DNA of 64,000 bases from Castanea sativa. Its lineage: Eukaryota; Streptophyta; Magnoliopsida; Fagales; Fagaceae. The DNA lies in the NCBI RefSeq assembly GCF_040712315.1, contig NC_134020.1:13950751-14014750 (forward strand), written 5' to 3'. Made by a program: the position numbers and the translations under genes. This document shows, one piece after another, positions 11,515-22,989 of this stretch (position 1 is the stretch's first letter; each line of letters begins with the position of its first letter). The notes under the pieces were generated by a model. That model saw nothing but the letters and a program-made list of their open reading frames with translations, was not told the DNA's origin and did not search any database.

Positions 11515-11829
11515 AAACAAGGCACTTAAAGTCGACAGATACAACATGCATTGAATGAGGAATTTAAAGCCGATAGATATGTTCAATAAAGCGTTTAAGG
11601 CGGACAGGTACGTCACCCATTCAACAAAGCATTTAAAGTTGAAGAATACCACATTCATTCACACATGAACAATATGTATAAAAAAATAAACAGCATAAGT
11701 GTATAAAAACCTCGTCAAAACCCAACGAGGGAATAAATTTTCATTTGTGCCAAAACAGGGCACCCAAACTGTTTTCAAGTTACTTGGAAAAAAAAATGAT
11801 AGCAAAAAAGAATTGGATTACAAAATTGA
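11515..11829 (+). repeat. Degenerate short repeats, then an unexplained spacer
   Basis: At about 11520-11660 the motif GCATTTAAAG(T/C)(C/T)GA, followed by A-rich text and CATTCAAC-like text, recurs three to four times at roughly 40-45 bp spacing. The rest up to the aORF stop is A-rich and has no recognised feature. Confidence 0.55.
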
Positions 11830-14065
11830 TCAAACAAGAGGAGCGTTGGGTACGACTGGGCCTTTAGTGGTAGTTTGCCCAACGGTCTCCCCTTCCATTG
11901 GACCGATGGTATCTCCTTCCTTTGGACCATTAGCTTCCCCATCTTCAACCTCGGCAGTTACATTACCTCTACCATGAGTCGGCGGGACTGAAGTGTCGAT
12001 CTAAATTTGATAAAAGTCCAAACCATGGACAAGGAGGATGGCTTGCTTGCAAAAGTCCTTTAAGCCTTCACCATATTGGGCCCCCAACTTGTTGAAATAA
12101 GGTTGGGAATCTTTAAAATCCTCATCGGCATTGGCATTCACTTTGTCAACATGCTCATGAAGAGTAGTCAACTCAGTCGTCAGGTTGGAGTTTGCTTTGG
12201 TCAGCTCTTTAACCTGATGGGCACTCCCCCCAAACTGGCTCACCTTGGCCTTCTAATCTTTGACCTTGCCATTAAGGAGACAGACGGCCTCCTTGTATTT
12301 CCTTAATAATTTTGCCATTGGTGGCCAGCCAAGTCCTTAGGTGCTTGACCAACGCCTCCTAAGCAGCGCACCTGATCTGAAGAGCACGCATCCTAACCAA
12401 GGCTTGAGAGAAATGGACGGTTGATTAGACTTAAAATGCATCTAAGGAAAATGAACATGAAAATCAAGATAAAGAATAACCCTCGTCAGATAAAAAAGAC
12501 CGAACTCCCCTAAGGACTCTGTCTCATGCTCTGAGCATTTGTCAAGATCCAAGATCCGCGCCTTGATAACTAACTGGATTGTCTAGACGACATATTGTTT
12601 TTTCCTTACCAGTAGGGTGGTGGTTGAATGGTCGACAGGGCCTTGAGAAGTCATAAGACCCTTACCCACGCCATGGTGAGGGGGCTCAAGAGTCTTTTGG
12701 GAGGTACCTACTTGATTTGGATGGACCGGGGGGGGGGGGGGTTGATGCCTTCTTAGCTGGGCATTCATCATCACTCATATTCTTCCTCTTTTGACCCACC
12801 TTGGTTAGGGGGGACAGACGATCCACTAGACTGAGCTTGGGCAGTTGGGGCCTTCTTCACCTCTAAGGCCCTCTTTTTCCCAATATCCATCTCTAAAACA
12901 AGAACACGTGTTCAAATCTGACGAATCAAGCACCAATACAGATGAATGAAGTAAGCCAATGAAGGAAAGGAAAACTTCTTGAGACGAGCTTGGACATCCA
13001 ATTGTTTGGCTTTGTCTGTCGGTATGGATCCACCACAAAAGGCGTGAAGACTGTTAAGAGTGACTAAGTCCTTCCACCCTTTTACCTCGAGAGGATTTGA
13101 AAGAATACACTGAAGGAAGTCTTCTTGCTCCTTGCTGATCGTCGGGCGTTCCTAGGCTGAAATATTAACAAAAGATATGGATTATGAAAAAAAAAAGAAA
13201 AAGAAAAAAAAAGCTGATAGACAAAATAGAAAATAAGGATCGATGACTTACCAGACTTATCCAAAATGCCCTATATATTATCATACCCACTGGGCATACT
13301 ATCCCATTTGTTAGGCCTACACACCCAGTTTGAGCCTTGTACAAAGAAGTACCTACTCTTCAAATAAGGATTGGAATCAAACGTCTCAAACACTAACTTT
13401 AATGTCACCTTGTGACATATAAAATTGTAGAAACCCTTCGACGCTGCAATCTGCTATGGTCTGTAATAGTAAAAGAATTCATCGAGGGTGAGCCTGCAAT
13501 AGGCCCCACTCATTTGACCTCACAAAACTTCAGCTCCAAGGAATATCCTCTATGCAGTTGGGGAAATTTGGCAGACAAATACACCTGAGTAATCTGCTAG
13601 CCGACGATGTAATTCAGCGAGGGGCAACCTCAAATCCGCTATGAACATAGCTTCATAGAAGCTGACGTCCGTGGTTGTCCCCGCATAACACTTTTTCCCC
13701 TTCTTTGCCATCCGTATGGGAACGTCATCAGAAATTTGGAAGTGAGAACGGAGCTTTCCAAAGACATCCTTCTACATTTTTGGAACATAGTTGTTCATCA
13801 ACTTGATATGAGAAAGGATGAACGTCCTAAAATTTTCGCCCGAAGGGCTAGTGGTCTCTTCCTCTTCCTCTTCCTTTTCCTCAAAAGAATGGGCCGATGA
13901 TTTCCTCTCTTGGGAGCCAGTAGGATCCTTTGCCATGGATTCATAACCCGATAGATAGGCCACATCATTGACTGCAACAAAATAGACTGATGACGAATGT
14001 TCACTCATCGCTTTACTACCACTTGACATCCTCTCACCTACAAGTGATGAATGAATACTAAGCAT
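11830..14065 (-). pseudogene. Tat-A accessory ORF (aORF), antisense to pol, degraded
   Basis: It reads opposite to pol, from ATG at 14065 to TGA at 11830-11832. The N-terminal part (14065 to about 13260) holds an acidic stretch and a domain with RLPLAELHRRL, then a C-terminal block YFFVQGSNWVC, resembling the plant 'putative gypsy-type transposon' family. An intron is likely at about 13250-13160. The middle is proline-rich, with a 14-base G run on the plus strand (12728-12741) coding prolines. A coiled coil follows at about 12400-12010 (QVKELTKANSNLTTELTTL). In-frame stops occur at 13772, about 13540 and 12001. The position and layout match the Tat-B aORF. Its function is unknown. Confidence 0.68.
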
Positions 14066-14359
14066 CTACTCATATGAGGACTAAGCGTTAGACCAATGGC
14101 TATTTAAGTAAAAAAAAAATAATACAAGTAGGAATGAAAAGCATATAGATACAAAGATGAAAGGGAACTTGCATGATAATACCGATGGAAAAAGGCAAGT
14201 GCAACAGATGGATCTTGGAAATGGCAAGTAGGCTCAAAAAGACAATGAATAGACAAGAGCTTTATTGAGTGCAAGGGAGTAAAAACAACTAAATAAAATG
14301 TCTTTGATATACTCTGCGGTCCGTTGGCCACCCCGATGTATAACGGAGTTGGGGACAGC

Positions 14360-15144
14360 TGATAAGGGTATTTTTGGCATATAAAAAAGTCTTCTTAATC
14401 CTTGCATCCGTAAGGAGGAAATACCTTATCTGTGGTTCGTCTGGAAAAACTTCCCACTCCACCTCCTTTATGCCCCGATGGTATAAGCGCCATCCTCTCC
14501 TTGAACGACCACCTACTTCCTAGAAGACCCGTCAAGGACTCATATTTAGTCTCGTCGGGCATTACGCGTGTAAACTCAAATGCATGGTTGGCATGTAATC
14601 CCAATGGTGACATTCGTGGATGGATGCGTACCAACTTGACAAACAGCCACGCATGAGCCTGGCGAATGGAGGTGTGTGGACCCAATGTATGGACAAGTGT
14701 AAGCCTAGCGGTTGAACATGCTGGGCCCCACAAACCTTTTTGTGTGTTCTCCACTCATGTATCCTTATATGGAAATAACTTGCACACCATGCCTAAAAAC
14801 CCCGCAACACATTCATGTCTTCCCTATATGGAAAGAGGAGCCCTGAAATCTCGGAGCCTTAACTTCAAATCTTCTCTACAAGGAACATTTTTACATTCAA
14901 GGGATCCTAGCAAGTCCTACATCATTATATAAGCACCAGCCCTCCTTTCCATTAAGGTACGTGCAAATTCCTAACTCTCACACTACTGAGTTATTGGGGA
15001 TTTTTTTTTATTTATTTATTATCAATGACTTAACCTTCGAAGGGTCTTTGGTTGGCACCACATCGGTGTTCTCTGTTAGTTCTTTGTTTTCTTCTCCTTC
15101 AGGTACCTTCATTGGCATGTGTGTGGGCGGTTAGCACACTGACA
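14360..15144 (+). repeat. Tat-A 3' LTR
   Basis: It starts TGATAAGGGTATTTTTGGCA after a purine-rich tract (GGAGTTGGGGACAGC, 14345-14359) and probably ends CACACTGACA at 15144, giving 785 bp. A TATA-like TATATAAGC lies at about 14926-14934, about 220 bp from the end, suitable for an LTR promoter. The 5' copy is only the 63-bp stub at 2888. The 3' end is inferred from the TG...CA convention and is less certain than the start. Confidence 0.7.
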
Positions 15145-16543
15145 ATTTTTGTGCATCATCATAATTTTTTTCAAAAAATTGATAGATTAAATTCCAAGAG
15201 CACAAATATATATAAATATAACATTCCAATAAAAGATATAAGCATATAATGAAGTACTCGATGCAATATTCATTATTGAGATCTTTGGTAAATACAAAGA
15301 GAGCTCAACAAATTTTTTTATTCTAAATTTTTTAATAATCAAATCCTTGAATCAAATTATATAAGTACACGGACTCAATGTTCAAACAAATATACAAAAA
15401 ATAATATATATATTATAGATCATTAAGTTTAGTTTACTTAGGATATATAAATCAAAGATAAAATTAGAAAAAAATTTAGGCATATACTAATAAAGTCAAC
15501 ACAAATACAATACTATTATGAAAATATATTGTTAGAAACCAGGTAAACAAATTTTAAAATGAAAATAATTTAAACAATTTCAAAATTTTTATAATTTTCT
15601 CCAAAAAAATTTCATATAGATTATATTTTACAATTCTAAAAATAGTCATTAAACATCACAAGTATTGTATTCCGTGATTTATTTTCCCCTTTAATAAAGG
15701 GTTATTCTTTTTTTTTTTTTTTCATAAGACAAAATACCGAATTATTATAAGAATTTTGTTTTTCAAAATTTGGTAGATTAGATCAAATTAGTGTGTAACT
15801 CTGTGCATATGTACGGGTACAATTAAAAAAAAAATCAAAATTACATAGTTTAAATTATACATTTCTTTAGAAGAGGTTCAAATTATACATGGTATTAATT
15901 TACATATTTTTTAAATCATAGAATTTTAAAATATGTAAAGGTTTCTCATTATATATACTAGCATGTAACTCCATGCAAATGCATGGATGCATTTAAAATT
16001 AAAAAAAAATTTATTATAAAAATGTAAATAATTAGTCAAATTAAATTTTTTTTTTAAAGCATGTAATGCATGCATTCATGCATACATATAGATACATTTA
16101 ATATTAAATAAAATTTTATCATAAAATATAGATAATTAGTCAATTTGTTTTTAAAGTAAATGTAATTAGTCACATATTAAAATTCTTATCTAAATTTAAT
16201 TATGATCATTTTTTTTAAATTTTTTAATAAGATAGAACGTGTGATGATTTTTGTTATGTGGTGATTTTTATTTTATTTATTTTTTGAGAAGCATGAGGCG
16301 ATTTTTATTGAGCATATGTGATTTTTTTTTTTTTTTTTTTATTTAAATTTTATAGTTTATTAATATTATATTCTTAGTATCTTGCACTCATTAACTCACT
16401 TGACACAAAGATTAAAAAACTTAAGTAGACACATGGCATAAGCTTAAGTGGATAATTATGGTGTAGTTCCCACATAAATTTAGACGCAGGACGCAAGATT
16501 GGATTATTATTTCATATTCTAATTCAATTTTCTCTAAGTTTTA

Positions 16544-16545
<2 letters not shown>
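15145..16545. other. AT-rich intergenic DNA with decayed ~100-bp repeats
   Basis: No coding sequence is seen. Three related stretches, GTAACTCTGTGCATATG (15792), GTAACTCCATGCAAATG (15964) and GTAATGCATGCATTCATG (16063), each precede an A/T-rich tail with ATAATTAGTCAA-like text. They look like old tandem repeats. The segment at 16380-16545 resembles 29740-29970, suggesting that both sides of Tat-B come from one pre-insertion locus. Confidence 0.6.

Positions 16546-16622
<77 letters not shown>
16546..16622. repeat. (TA)n microsatellite at the Tat-B insertion point
   Basis: About 78 bases of nearly perfect TA dinucleotides directly precede the Tat-B LTR. The other end of Tat-B also abuts (AT)n (29653-29684), so the element landed in this microsatellite. 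Confidence 0.9.
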
Positions 16623-16623
<1 letters not shown>

Positions 16624-16626
<3 letters not shown>

Positions 16627-17424
16627 AAGGACAGAATTCAAATTCCCAAACTATGACTGGAGGGAGATGGGCTTGAAAGGCCTTTCTTTACAATAAATTT
16701 GTAGAGGATGGGTTTGTAATCTAGATTTCAAGGATGGTTTAGACAATCAGGGAAAGGACGGGCTTTGGGCCCAATGGGACAAATTAAAGACTTGTTTGCA
16801 AAAGTCATACTGAGAATTCCTCCTCGGACGAAATCCGAAGATAGTTTATAATAGTATTCCCTTGAGTTTGGATACAAATATTGATTATCATCTACTATTG
16901 GCTCTTTTTCTTCCTGAAAAAGCCTCTCCTTTTCTCGTATGTCTTCCCTTCTATTTATACTCCTTTCCTTCTCTTCATCATCTTCCACTTTATGGTTGCA
17001 ATCCTGATTCCGGATACTTGTCCCATCCATTCTTCCCTAAAGCCCGCTGGGATTAGGGACCAAGTTCCAAGCTCCATGCTCAGGTCCCATCCTTCCATCT
17101 ATACAGTCAGCGTATCAATTACAGAGCTTTTAATGTATGGGCGGTGGTAGCAACTTTATTTTAGACATTCCACCGCTCTTTCTATTGTCCTCCACGTGTA
17201 CTGTGTATTCCCATAGTCGTAGGATTCTTTATAATATAACCCGAGGACACTAAACTTCTCTTCCTATGTCCTCGGCTTAACAATCTGAGGACAAATCTAC
17301 TTCTCGGACGTATTTGGACATTTAGATACTCCACGATCATTTTGATGTCTTCGGATTTGGGTTTCCAGCCCAAAAGACTTCGTTGGGCCATCCTTCATAA
17401 ATTACTGGGCCCAATACCCCTACA
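16624..17424 (-). repeat. Tat-B 3' LTR
   Basis: An 801-bp LTR; on the plus strand it begins TGTAAGGACAGAATT and ends CAATACCCCTACA. It matches the three right-hand copies closely. A minus-strand TATA box TATAAATA lies at 16952-16959. The polypurine tract is adjacent at 17425-17441 (minus strand GAATCTCGAGGGGCTAT). Confidence 0.92.
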
Positions 17425-17988
17425 ATAGCCCCTCGAGATTCTTTATTTTTTCACCTCGGGAGGAAAATAGGATCTCGACTTAAAAAGACCTTTTTACCCT
17501 GCAGAATCTTGGCAATATTGCTGACGGAAATAACTTCTGAATTACCCATCGCGTGTTCCCGATGCTTCGGTATGCGAAACGCCCCTGAATTAATTATTGG
17601 CGCCTCTATGTCTCCCACGTTTCAATGATGTGACACATATCCAACGGTCGAGAGCGATTCCTGTGTTGAGGCGGGAATTCGCCCGCTTTAAAACACCTTT
17701 TGATATATAAATACTAATTTTCTTCAAAATTCTTCACACTACAGTAACCTCATAACGTACCTGCCACACTTTCCATCTCCCCATACTTTCTCTTTCTATC
17801 AAGTACCCTGTCCGAGGTGACCGTGCTTTCTTCTTTTTTTTAAAAGTAAGTTCTTCAATACTCTTTTCCCTCCTTATCAACTTTTTATTTCTTTTGTTTC
17901 TTTTCCTTCCCATCTTCTCTTTTTCTCTGTATCTTTCATCCTCGGCGTAGTTCTTTGTTAGTTTTCTTCACACCCCCTTTTTTCAAAG
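17425..17988 (+). promoter_or_regulatory. Candidate promoter and leader of the antisense aORF
   Basis: Upstream of the aORF start is a good TATA box, GATATATAAATAC, at about 17701-17713, about 280 bp before the ATG at 17989. It is followed by a pyrimidine-rich leader. GTAAGT at 17846-17851 and a pyrimidine tract ending just before the ATG could mark a leader intron, but this is only a possibility. The opposite strand of 17425-17441 serves as the polypurine tract of Tat-B. Confidence 0.5.
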
Positions 17989-20614
17989 ATGGGTAGATTT
18001 GCGTCCCTGGTGGATTCAAACGAAAAAATAGAGCAGTTTAAGGTTAAGTACAGAATCCCCTCGGATGTATCTATTAGGTACTGTAACGAGGAAGAATATT
18101 ATACAAAAAGAAAAACGGGGGAAGTTGTAATCCCGATGATTGCGTTCATCGAAGGGGGAATGAAAATCCCCATGGAAACCGTGACTAGGGATTATCTTAG
18201 GGCTTTTAGATTAGCTCCCACCCAGTGTGCCCCAAATGTCTTTAGGATCCTAGGTTCCATAGATGCCCTAAATGAGAAGATGAACCTAGGGCTCACTCAC
18301 CACGACGTGAACTGGGTTTATAACCTCCATTACCTAAGCAAAAAAGACGAATATTACCTAAAATCTAGATACCCAGAAGTTAGGCTAATTCAATGTCTGC
18401 TTGAATCAAATAAGGGCCTAAAAAACGACTTCCTGATCGTATCAGGAAATTGGCACGACGGCCTCCCCTGTCCGACAAGGGAAGGGACTCCAGGTGAAGT
18501 TTCTTTTACATACTCTTACCCTTTGTCTTTTTACTTATTCTTACCCTCTTTTACTTGGATAACTCTACAGATCCACACGCCGTGGATCGTCATCCTAATC
18601 TTGTTGATTTCGGACGGTTGGATAGGATCCTACAAGCTGAGGTTTTCGTGCATACTGACGGCCAACTCCGAGCGGCTCATTTGATCCTTGGCTACACTTC
18701 GATATCCAAAGCTTTTCAGGCGCCGAAGTGCGTGATCAAAGCCCACGATCCTCGCCTTCCTCGGATTAGCGTTGCCGTTGAAGGTTTCTTGCTACCGGAG
18801 GGGACTACCATTCCTCAAGGCACTTTGGTCACCCAACCAATTCAACCACCACAATTTGTTCCAGTTGGGATTCCCACAGTCCCTTTCTCCACACAATCAA
18901 TCTCTGGTGAAGCTGCGTCTTCCCACCCTACCGTAAAGGAAGAAGAAGAAGAAATAGTTGAGTTATCAGATTCCGAGGACGAGTTTGAGGTTTTTAATCA
19001 ACCCTACTCTCCTGAAGATTCAACTCCCATCCTCGGCACCTCTACACAAATCTCAAAGGCTACTACTCAAGAACCTGACAATATGGGCATTCAACGTAAG
19101 ATTAAGCCCAGCCTAAAAGATGTCCTCGAGGGCGCTGACAAGGGCCCTAGAGTCCAAGAACCTCCTAAAGAGGTGCGCCCTCAGACTCAAGAAAAGGGTG
19201 CTGACAAAGGCCCTGAAACTAGGCTTCCTCCTCCTCCCCCATCCTCCCAAACTCAATGCACCACCATAGCTGATCTTAAAAGAAAAAGGGATCAGCCGAA
19301 AGGGAAGGAAGTGGTGGAGCCAGGAAAGGGCTCTCTTTCCAAGGAGCCCGAGGTGGAAAAGGGTGGAAAGCAGGCCCGCACCATGCAGACTAGGTCGGAA
19401 AGAAGAACCGAACAACAGGTGGCCGTGCGCGCCCCTATATGGCTTCCTGACATGTCCATGGACGACGAGGCCATCACCGTGGATGCGTCCATCAGAAACT
19501 CCGATGAAGGGACAGCTGCATGCGTCGCAGATGCATTAGAGCAGGCGCTGTTACTCCCCGAGGACATGGTTGAGCTTAGAAAGAAAAGGGACCACACCGT
19601 TTTTATGACTTTGAAGAAGGAGCTTGCAATGGTGAGTTTTTTTTTCTCTAAAACCTTGGGTATTATTTTTATTACATATATATATATATATATATATATA
19701 TGTCTAAGTTTTATATGTTTCGTTCGTAGGCCGTTCAAACTGCCCATAGGGCAGAAGAGATTGCCATCAGCTCCTACAAATCTCTGAGGGCCGAGGAATC
19801 CAGGTGTGAAACTGCCCAAAAGATCTCGGACCTTCACAAGAAGAAACTGCAGGAGGTCTCAACAAAGTTGGCTAAGGCAGAGAGTGATAAGGCAGGCTTA
19901 GAGGCTGATCTGAAAACAACGACTAAACAGGCCGAGGATCAGCGCCTAATGCTTCGTCAAGCCGACGATAACCTCTCAGCAGCACGAAGGCTCATTGAGG
20001 ATCTCAAGAAAGATCTGAACGAGTCTGAGATGGCCAAAGAGGAGGCCATCAAGGGCAAAGAGGAAGCCTTTGAGGAGAAGAAAAAGGCTGAGAAAGCAAA
20101 AGAAGAGGCCGAGATCTCAAGGGACCAAGCTGAACAAGACGGTTACGATATAGGTGTGAAGGAGGTCACCAAAACTTTCAAAGCTCAGGTTCCCGAGGTA
20201 TGTAGGCATTACTGCCTCCAAGTGTGGAATGAGGCACTTTCCCAAGCTGGGGTTGATGCCTCTTCCACTCTTTAGAAAGCAGAGAGTGTCTACTATCCTC
20301 CTGCAATTCGAGCTTCTACCATTCCTGAAGCTGCCCAGGGATCATCTGAGGATAAGGGAGGTGATTTGGCTGAAGACTTAACTCTTCCTGAAGATGCTCT
20401 TAAACAAGTTGATCCAGCACAAGAAAAGGCACTTGAAGACGTACAGCCCTCAAGTGACCTTCAAGAATCTTCAAAGGATGAGTTGGGTGATCAAGCTAAT
20501 CCAATAACTTTGATAGATGATCCCAAAGGCAAAGGAATTGCCGTTGAGTCCTCGGTTCAGCTTCCATCTCCTCAAGACCCCAAAGGCCCTCTGAAGATTA
20601 AGCTGAAACAGTGA
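17989..20614 (+). pseudogene. Tat-B aORF: three-exon antisense gene, one internal stop
   Basis: The exons are 17989-18493, 18571-19631 and 19730-20614. The introns (18494-18570, 77 bp; 19632-19729, 98 bp, with a (TA)n run) begin GTGAAG and GTGAGT and end ACAG and GTAG. Phase is kept across both joins. The total is 817 codons, interrupted only by TAG at 20273-20275. Exon 1 carries a globular domain (IPMIAFIEGGMKIP, VNWVYNLHYL, LIVSGNWHD) resembling the 'putative gypsy-type transposon' family. Exon 2 has an acidic EEEEEIVELSDSEDE segment and basic, proline-rich stretches. Exon 3 is a coiled coil (about 19750-20150) with an acidic tail. It runs opposite to pol, like gene 23 of Grande-type elements. 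The biochemical role is unknown. Confidence 0.8.
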
Positions 20615-21018
20615 CTGCTTCTCCATAGTTTTTGCTTGTTGCCTTTCTCTTTTTTATTTTTATTTTATTTTATTTCTAAGTGTAATTGCAAAAGTACTAT
20701 TGGAATCTAATATAAGCACGAATGTTGTTTTCCTTGTTTAGATGATTCTTACTTTTTTGCTTTGTTTTGATCATATTATTCCAAAAGTACCATCTTTCTG
20801 CTCTTTACTAAAGTTAATAGCAATAACCTGAATTGAAATTGATACTCCAGGAAGGTTTAATTATGCCGGGAACTGCATTAAGTGATGCATTTAAGTAATT
20901 GATTCTTCATTTTGGATCTCTAGTTGAACTATGTAAAAATAAGGCATATGGTCTTTTGACTTAGGTATGCAAAGATTTGATGTTTTGACAAAAAGAAAAG
21001 AAATGTTAATTCTTCCCA
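20615..21018. other. Tat-B spacer between aORF and tandem array
   Basis: T-rich sequence after the aORF stop, probably its 3' untranslated region. It has no open frame or recognised motif. Its end grades into the first 152-bp unit. Confidence 0.55.
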
Positions 21019-21852
21019 AGTAAATGATCCGAGGACCAGGCCTAACTTAGGTTTTGTTTAACACTTGGTAAAAAATATCAATTTAGACGAGGTATGTGGT
21101 CCGAGGATCCAGACATACCAAGCTTCAGCTTGATACTTAGACGAACAAATTGAAATGTTAATTTTCCCAAAGTAGATGATCCGAGGACCAGACGTAACTG
21201 AGGTTCTGTTTAACACTTAGTAAAGAATATCAATTTAGACGAGGTATGTGGTCCGAGGATCCAGGCATACCAAGCTTCAGCTTGATACTTAGACGAACAA
21301 ATTGAAATGTTAATTTTCCCAAAGTAGATGATCCGAGGACCAGACGTAACTTAGGTTCTGTTTAACACTTAGTAAAGAATATCAATTTAGACGAGGTATG
21401 TGGTCCGAGGATCCAGGCATACCAAGCTTCAGCTTGATGCTTAGACGAACAAATTGAAATGTTAATTTTCCCAAAGTAGATGATCTGAGGACCAGATGTA
21501 ACTTAGGTTCTATTTAACACTTAGTAAAGAATATCAATTTAGACGAGGTATGTGGTCCGAGGATCCAGGCATACCAAGCTTCAGCTTGATACTTAGACGA
21601 ACAAATTGAAATGTTAATTTTCCCAAAGTAGATGATCCGAGGACCAGACGTAACTGAGGTTCTGTTTAACACTTAGTAAAGAATATCAATTTAGACGAGG
21701 TATGTGGTCCGAGGATCCAGGCATACCAAGCTTCAGCTTGATACTTAGACGAACAAATTGAAATGTTAATTTTCCCAAAGTAGATGATCCGAGGACCAGA
21801 CGTAACTTAGGTTCTGTTTAACACTTTAGTAAAGAATACCAATTTAGACGAA
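21019..21852 (-). repeat. Tandem array, 152-bp unit, five full copies plus a partial one
   Basis: Units start with AGTAGATGATCCGAGGACC (first unit AGTAAATG) at 21019, 21171, 21323, 21475, 21627 and 21779: a period of exactly 152 with very few differences. Each unit looks like a diverged dimer, because TCCGAGGA(C)CCAG and ACTTAG occur twice per unit, about 76 bp apart. The array lies between the end of integrase and the aORF, in the Tat-B 3' untranslated region. Confidence 0.95.
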
Positions 21853-21908
21853 CGAAGATAATGAACGTAATGTAGTTTACAACAAAAAACGGCCGAAGTG
21901 CCTTTTAT

Positions 21909-22989
21909 TTAGTAATAGTACCTTCGTAGATTATTTACATTCCAGGGACGTTGTACAACACATTCGTCCAAATCTTCCAGATTGTAGGCCTCTATTCCTG
22001 CGACCGAAGTAATACGATAAGGTCCTTCCCAGTTGGGCCCCAATTTTCCCCACGCAGGATTCTTCGTCGTGCCCAAAACTTTCCTTAATACTAAGTCATT
22101 AGGTCCAAGAGGTCGAAGTTTCACATGAGAATCATACCCCTGCTTGAGCTTATGTTGATAATAAGCTAGTTGAACCATGGCGTTTTCTCGTCGTTCCTCA
22201 ACTAAGTCTAAGTTTCTCATTAATAGATCATCATTGCTATCTGGAATGAAGGAGCTTTTCTTCAGGGTTGGGAACCCGGTCTAAGGGGATTCCTCGCCTC
22301 GGCTCCTTAAGTCATGGCGAAGGGTGTTTCACCTGTGGATCTTCGTGGTGTAGTTCGATACGTGCACAAGACATGTGGCAGTTCTTCCACCCACCTCCCC
22401 TTGGCGTCACCCAACCTCTTTTTGAGTCCGCTCACTATTACTTTGTTGACAGCCTCGGCTTCACTTGGGGATAAGCCGGAGTGGAATATCTATTCGTGAT
22501 GCCCAGATCACAGTAGTATTTTCGAAAGGCTTTGCTATCAAATTGTAAACCATTATCTGAAATGAGAGTATGAGGGATGCCGAACCTGGTAACGATATTC
22601 TTCCATACAAACTTTTTTGCTTCCATGTCTCTGATATTTGATAATAGCTCGGCTTCAACCCATTTGGTGAAATAATCTGTTCCCACGAGGAGCCACCGTC
22701 TGTTTCCTGTTGCTTTGGGGAAGGGTCCAACAATGTCCAAGCCCCATTGAGCAAAAGGCCAAAGGCTAGATAGAGGATTCAGGACTCCCCCTGGTTGATG
22801 TATATTTGGAGCGAATCTTTGACATTGGTCACACTTCTTTGCATAATCTTGCGCCTCCCTCTGCATATTTGGCCACCAATACCCTGAGTAAGGGCTCTGT
22901 GAGCTAAAGACCTTCCCCCTGTGTGACTTTCGCAAATCCCTTCGTGTAACTCTTCCAAAAGTAGCTCCGTTGCCTCGGGGTGCATACAT
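21909..22989 (-). pseudogene. Tat-B integrase
   Basis: The minus strand reads, in order, the end of the HHCC finger (CDQCQRF), the catalytic core with WGLDIVGPF and SDNGLQFDS (both aspartates kept), the region of the catalytic Glu (EAEAVNK in another frame), and a C-terminal domain with GKLGPNWEGPYRIT ending at TAA 21909. A small deletion at about 22465-22480, just before the Glu motif, shifts the frame. Further stops lie at about 22250-22310. The N-terminal finger begins in the overlapping frame at about 22930. The family inserts retroelement cDNA; here it is inactive because of the frame breaks. Confidence 0.85.

Larger units (their letters stand above)
2888..15144 (+). mobile_element. Tat-A: Tat-lineage Ty3/gypsy element, plus strand, nested and decayed
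   Basis: A 12.3-kb composite. The 5' LTR survives as about 63 bp (2888-2950), matching the start of the 3' LTR at 14360. RT and RNase H remnants follow (2951-5618), then integrase (6741-6773, 8451-9145, 10547-10890), a 68-bp tandem array (11041-11514), an opposite-strand aORF (14065 back to 11830) and the 3' LTR (14360-15144). It contains four later LTR insertions. Gag, protease and the RT N-terminus are deleted. The flanks share ATTT (2884-2887 and 15145-15148), a possible but imperfect target duplication. The Tat assignment rests on the pol type, the array and the antisense ORF, as in Tat-B. Confidence 0.75.

Noticed and set aside
17426..17700. Possible independent plant gene between the Tat-B LTR and aORF
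   Set aside because: No frame of length is present; the segment fits a polypurine tract plus the promoter side of the aORF.
19113..19837. Minus-strand frames of 100 and 181 codons across the Tat-B aORF
   Set aside because: They are mirror frames of the well-supported plus-strand exons 2 and 3, and one crosses the (TA)n intron.
21019..21852. Regular 152-bp repeats considered as a CRISPR array
   Set aside because: The whole unit repeats with no unique spacers, the unit is too long, and the context is a plant retroelement.
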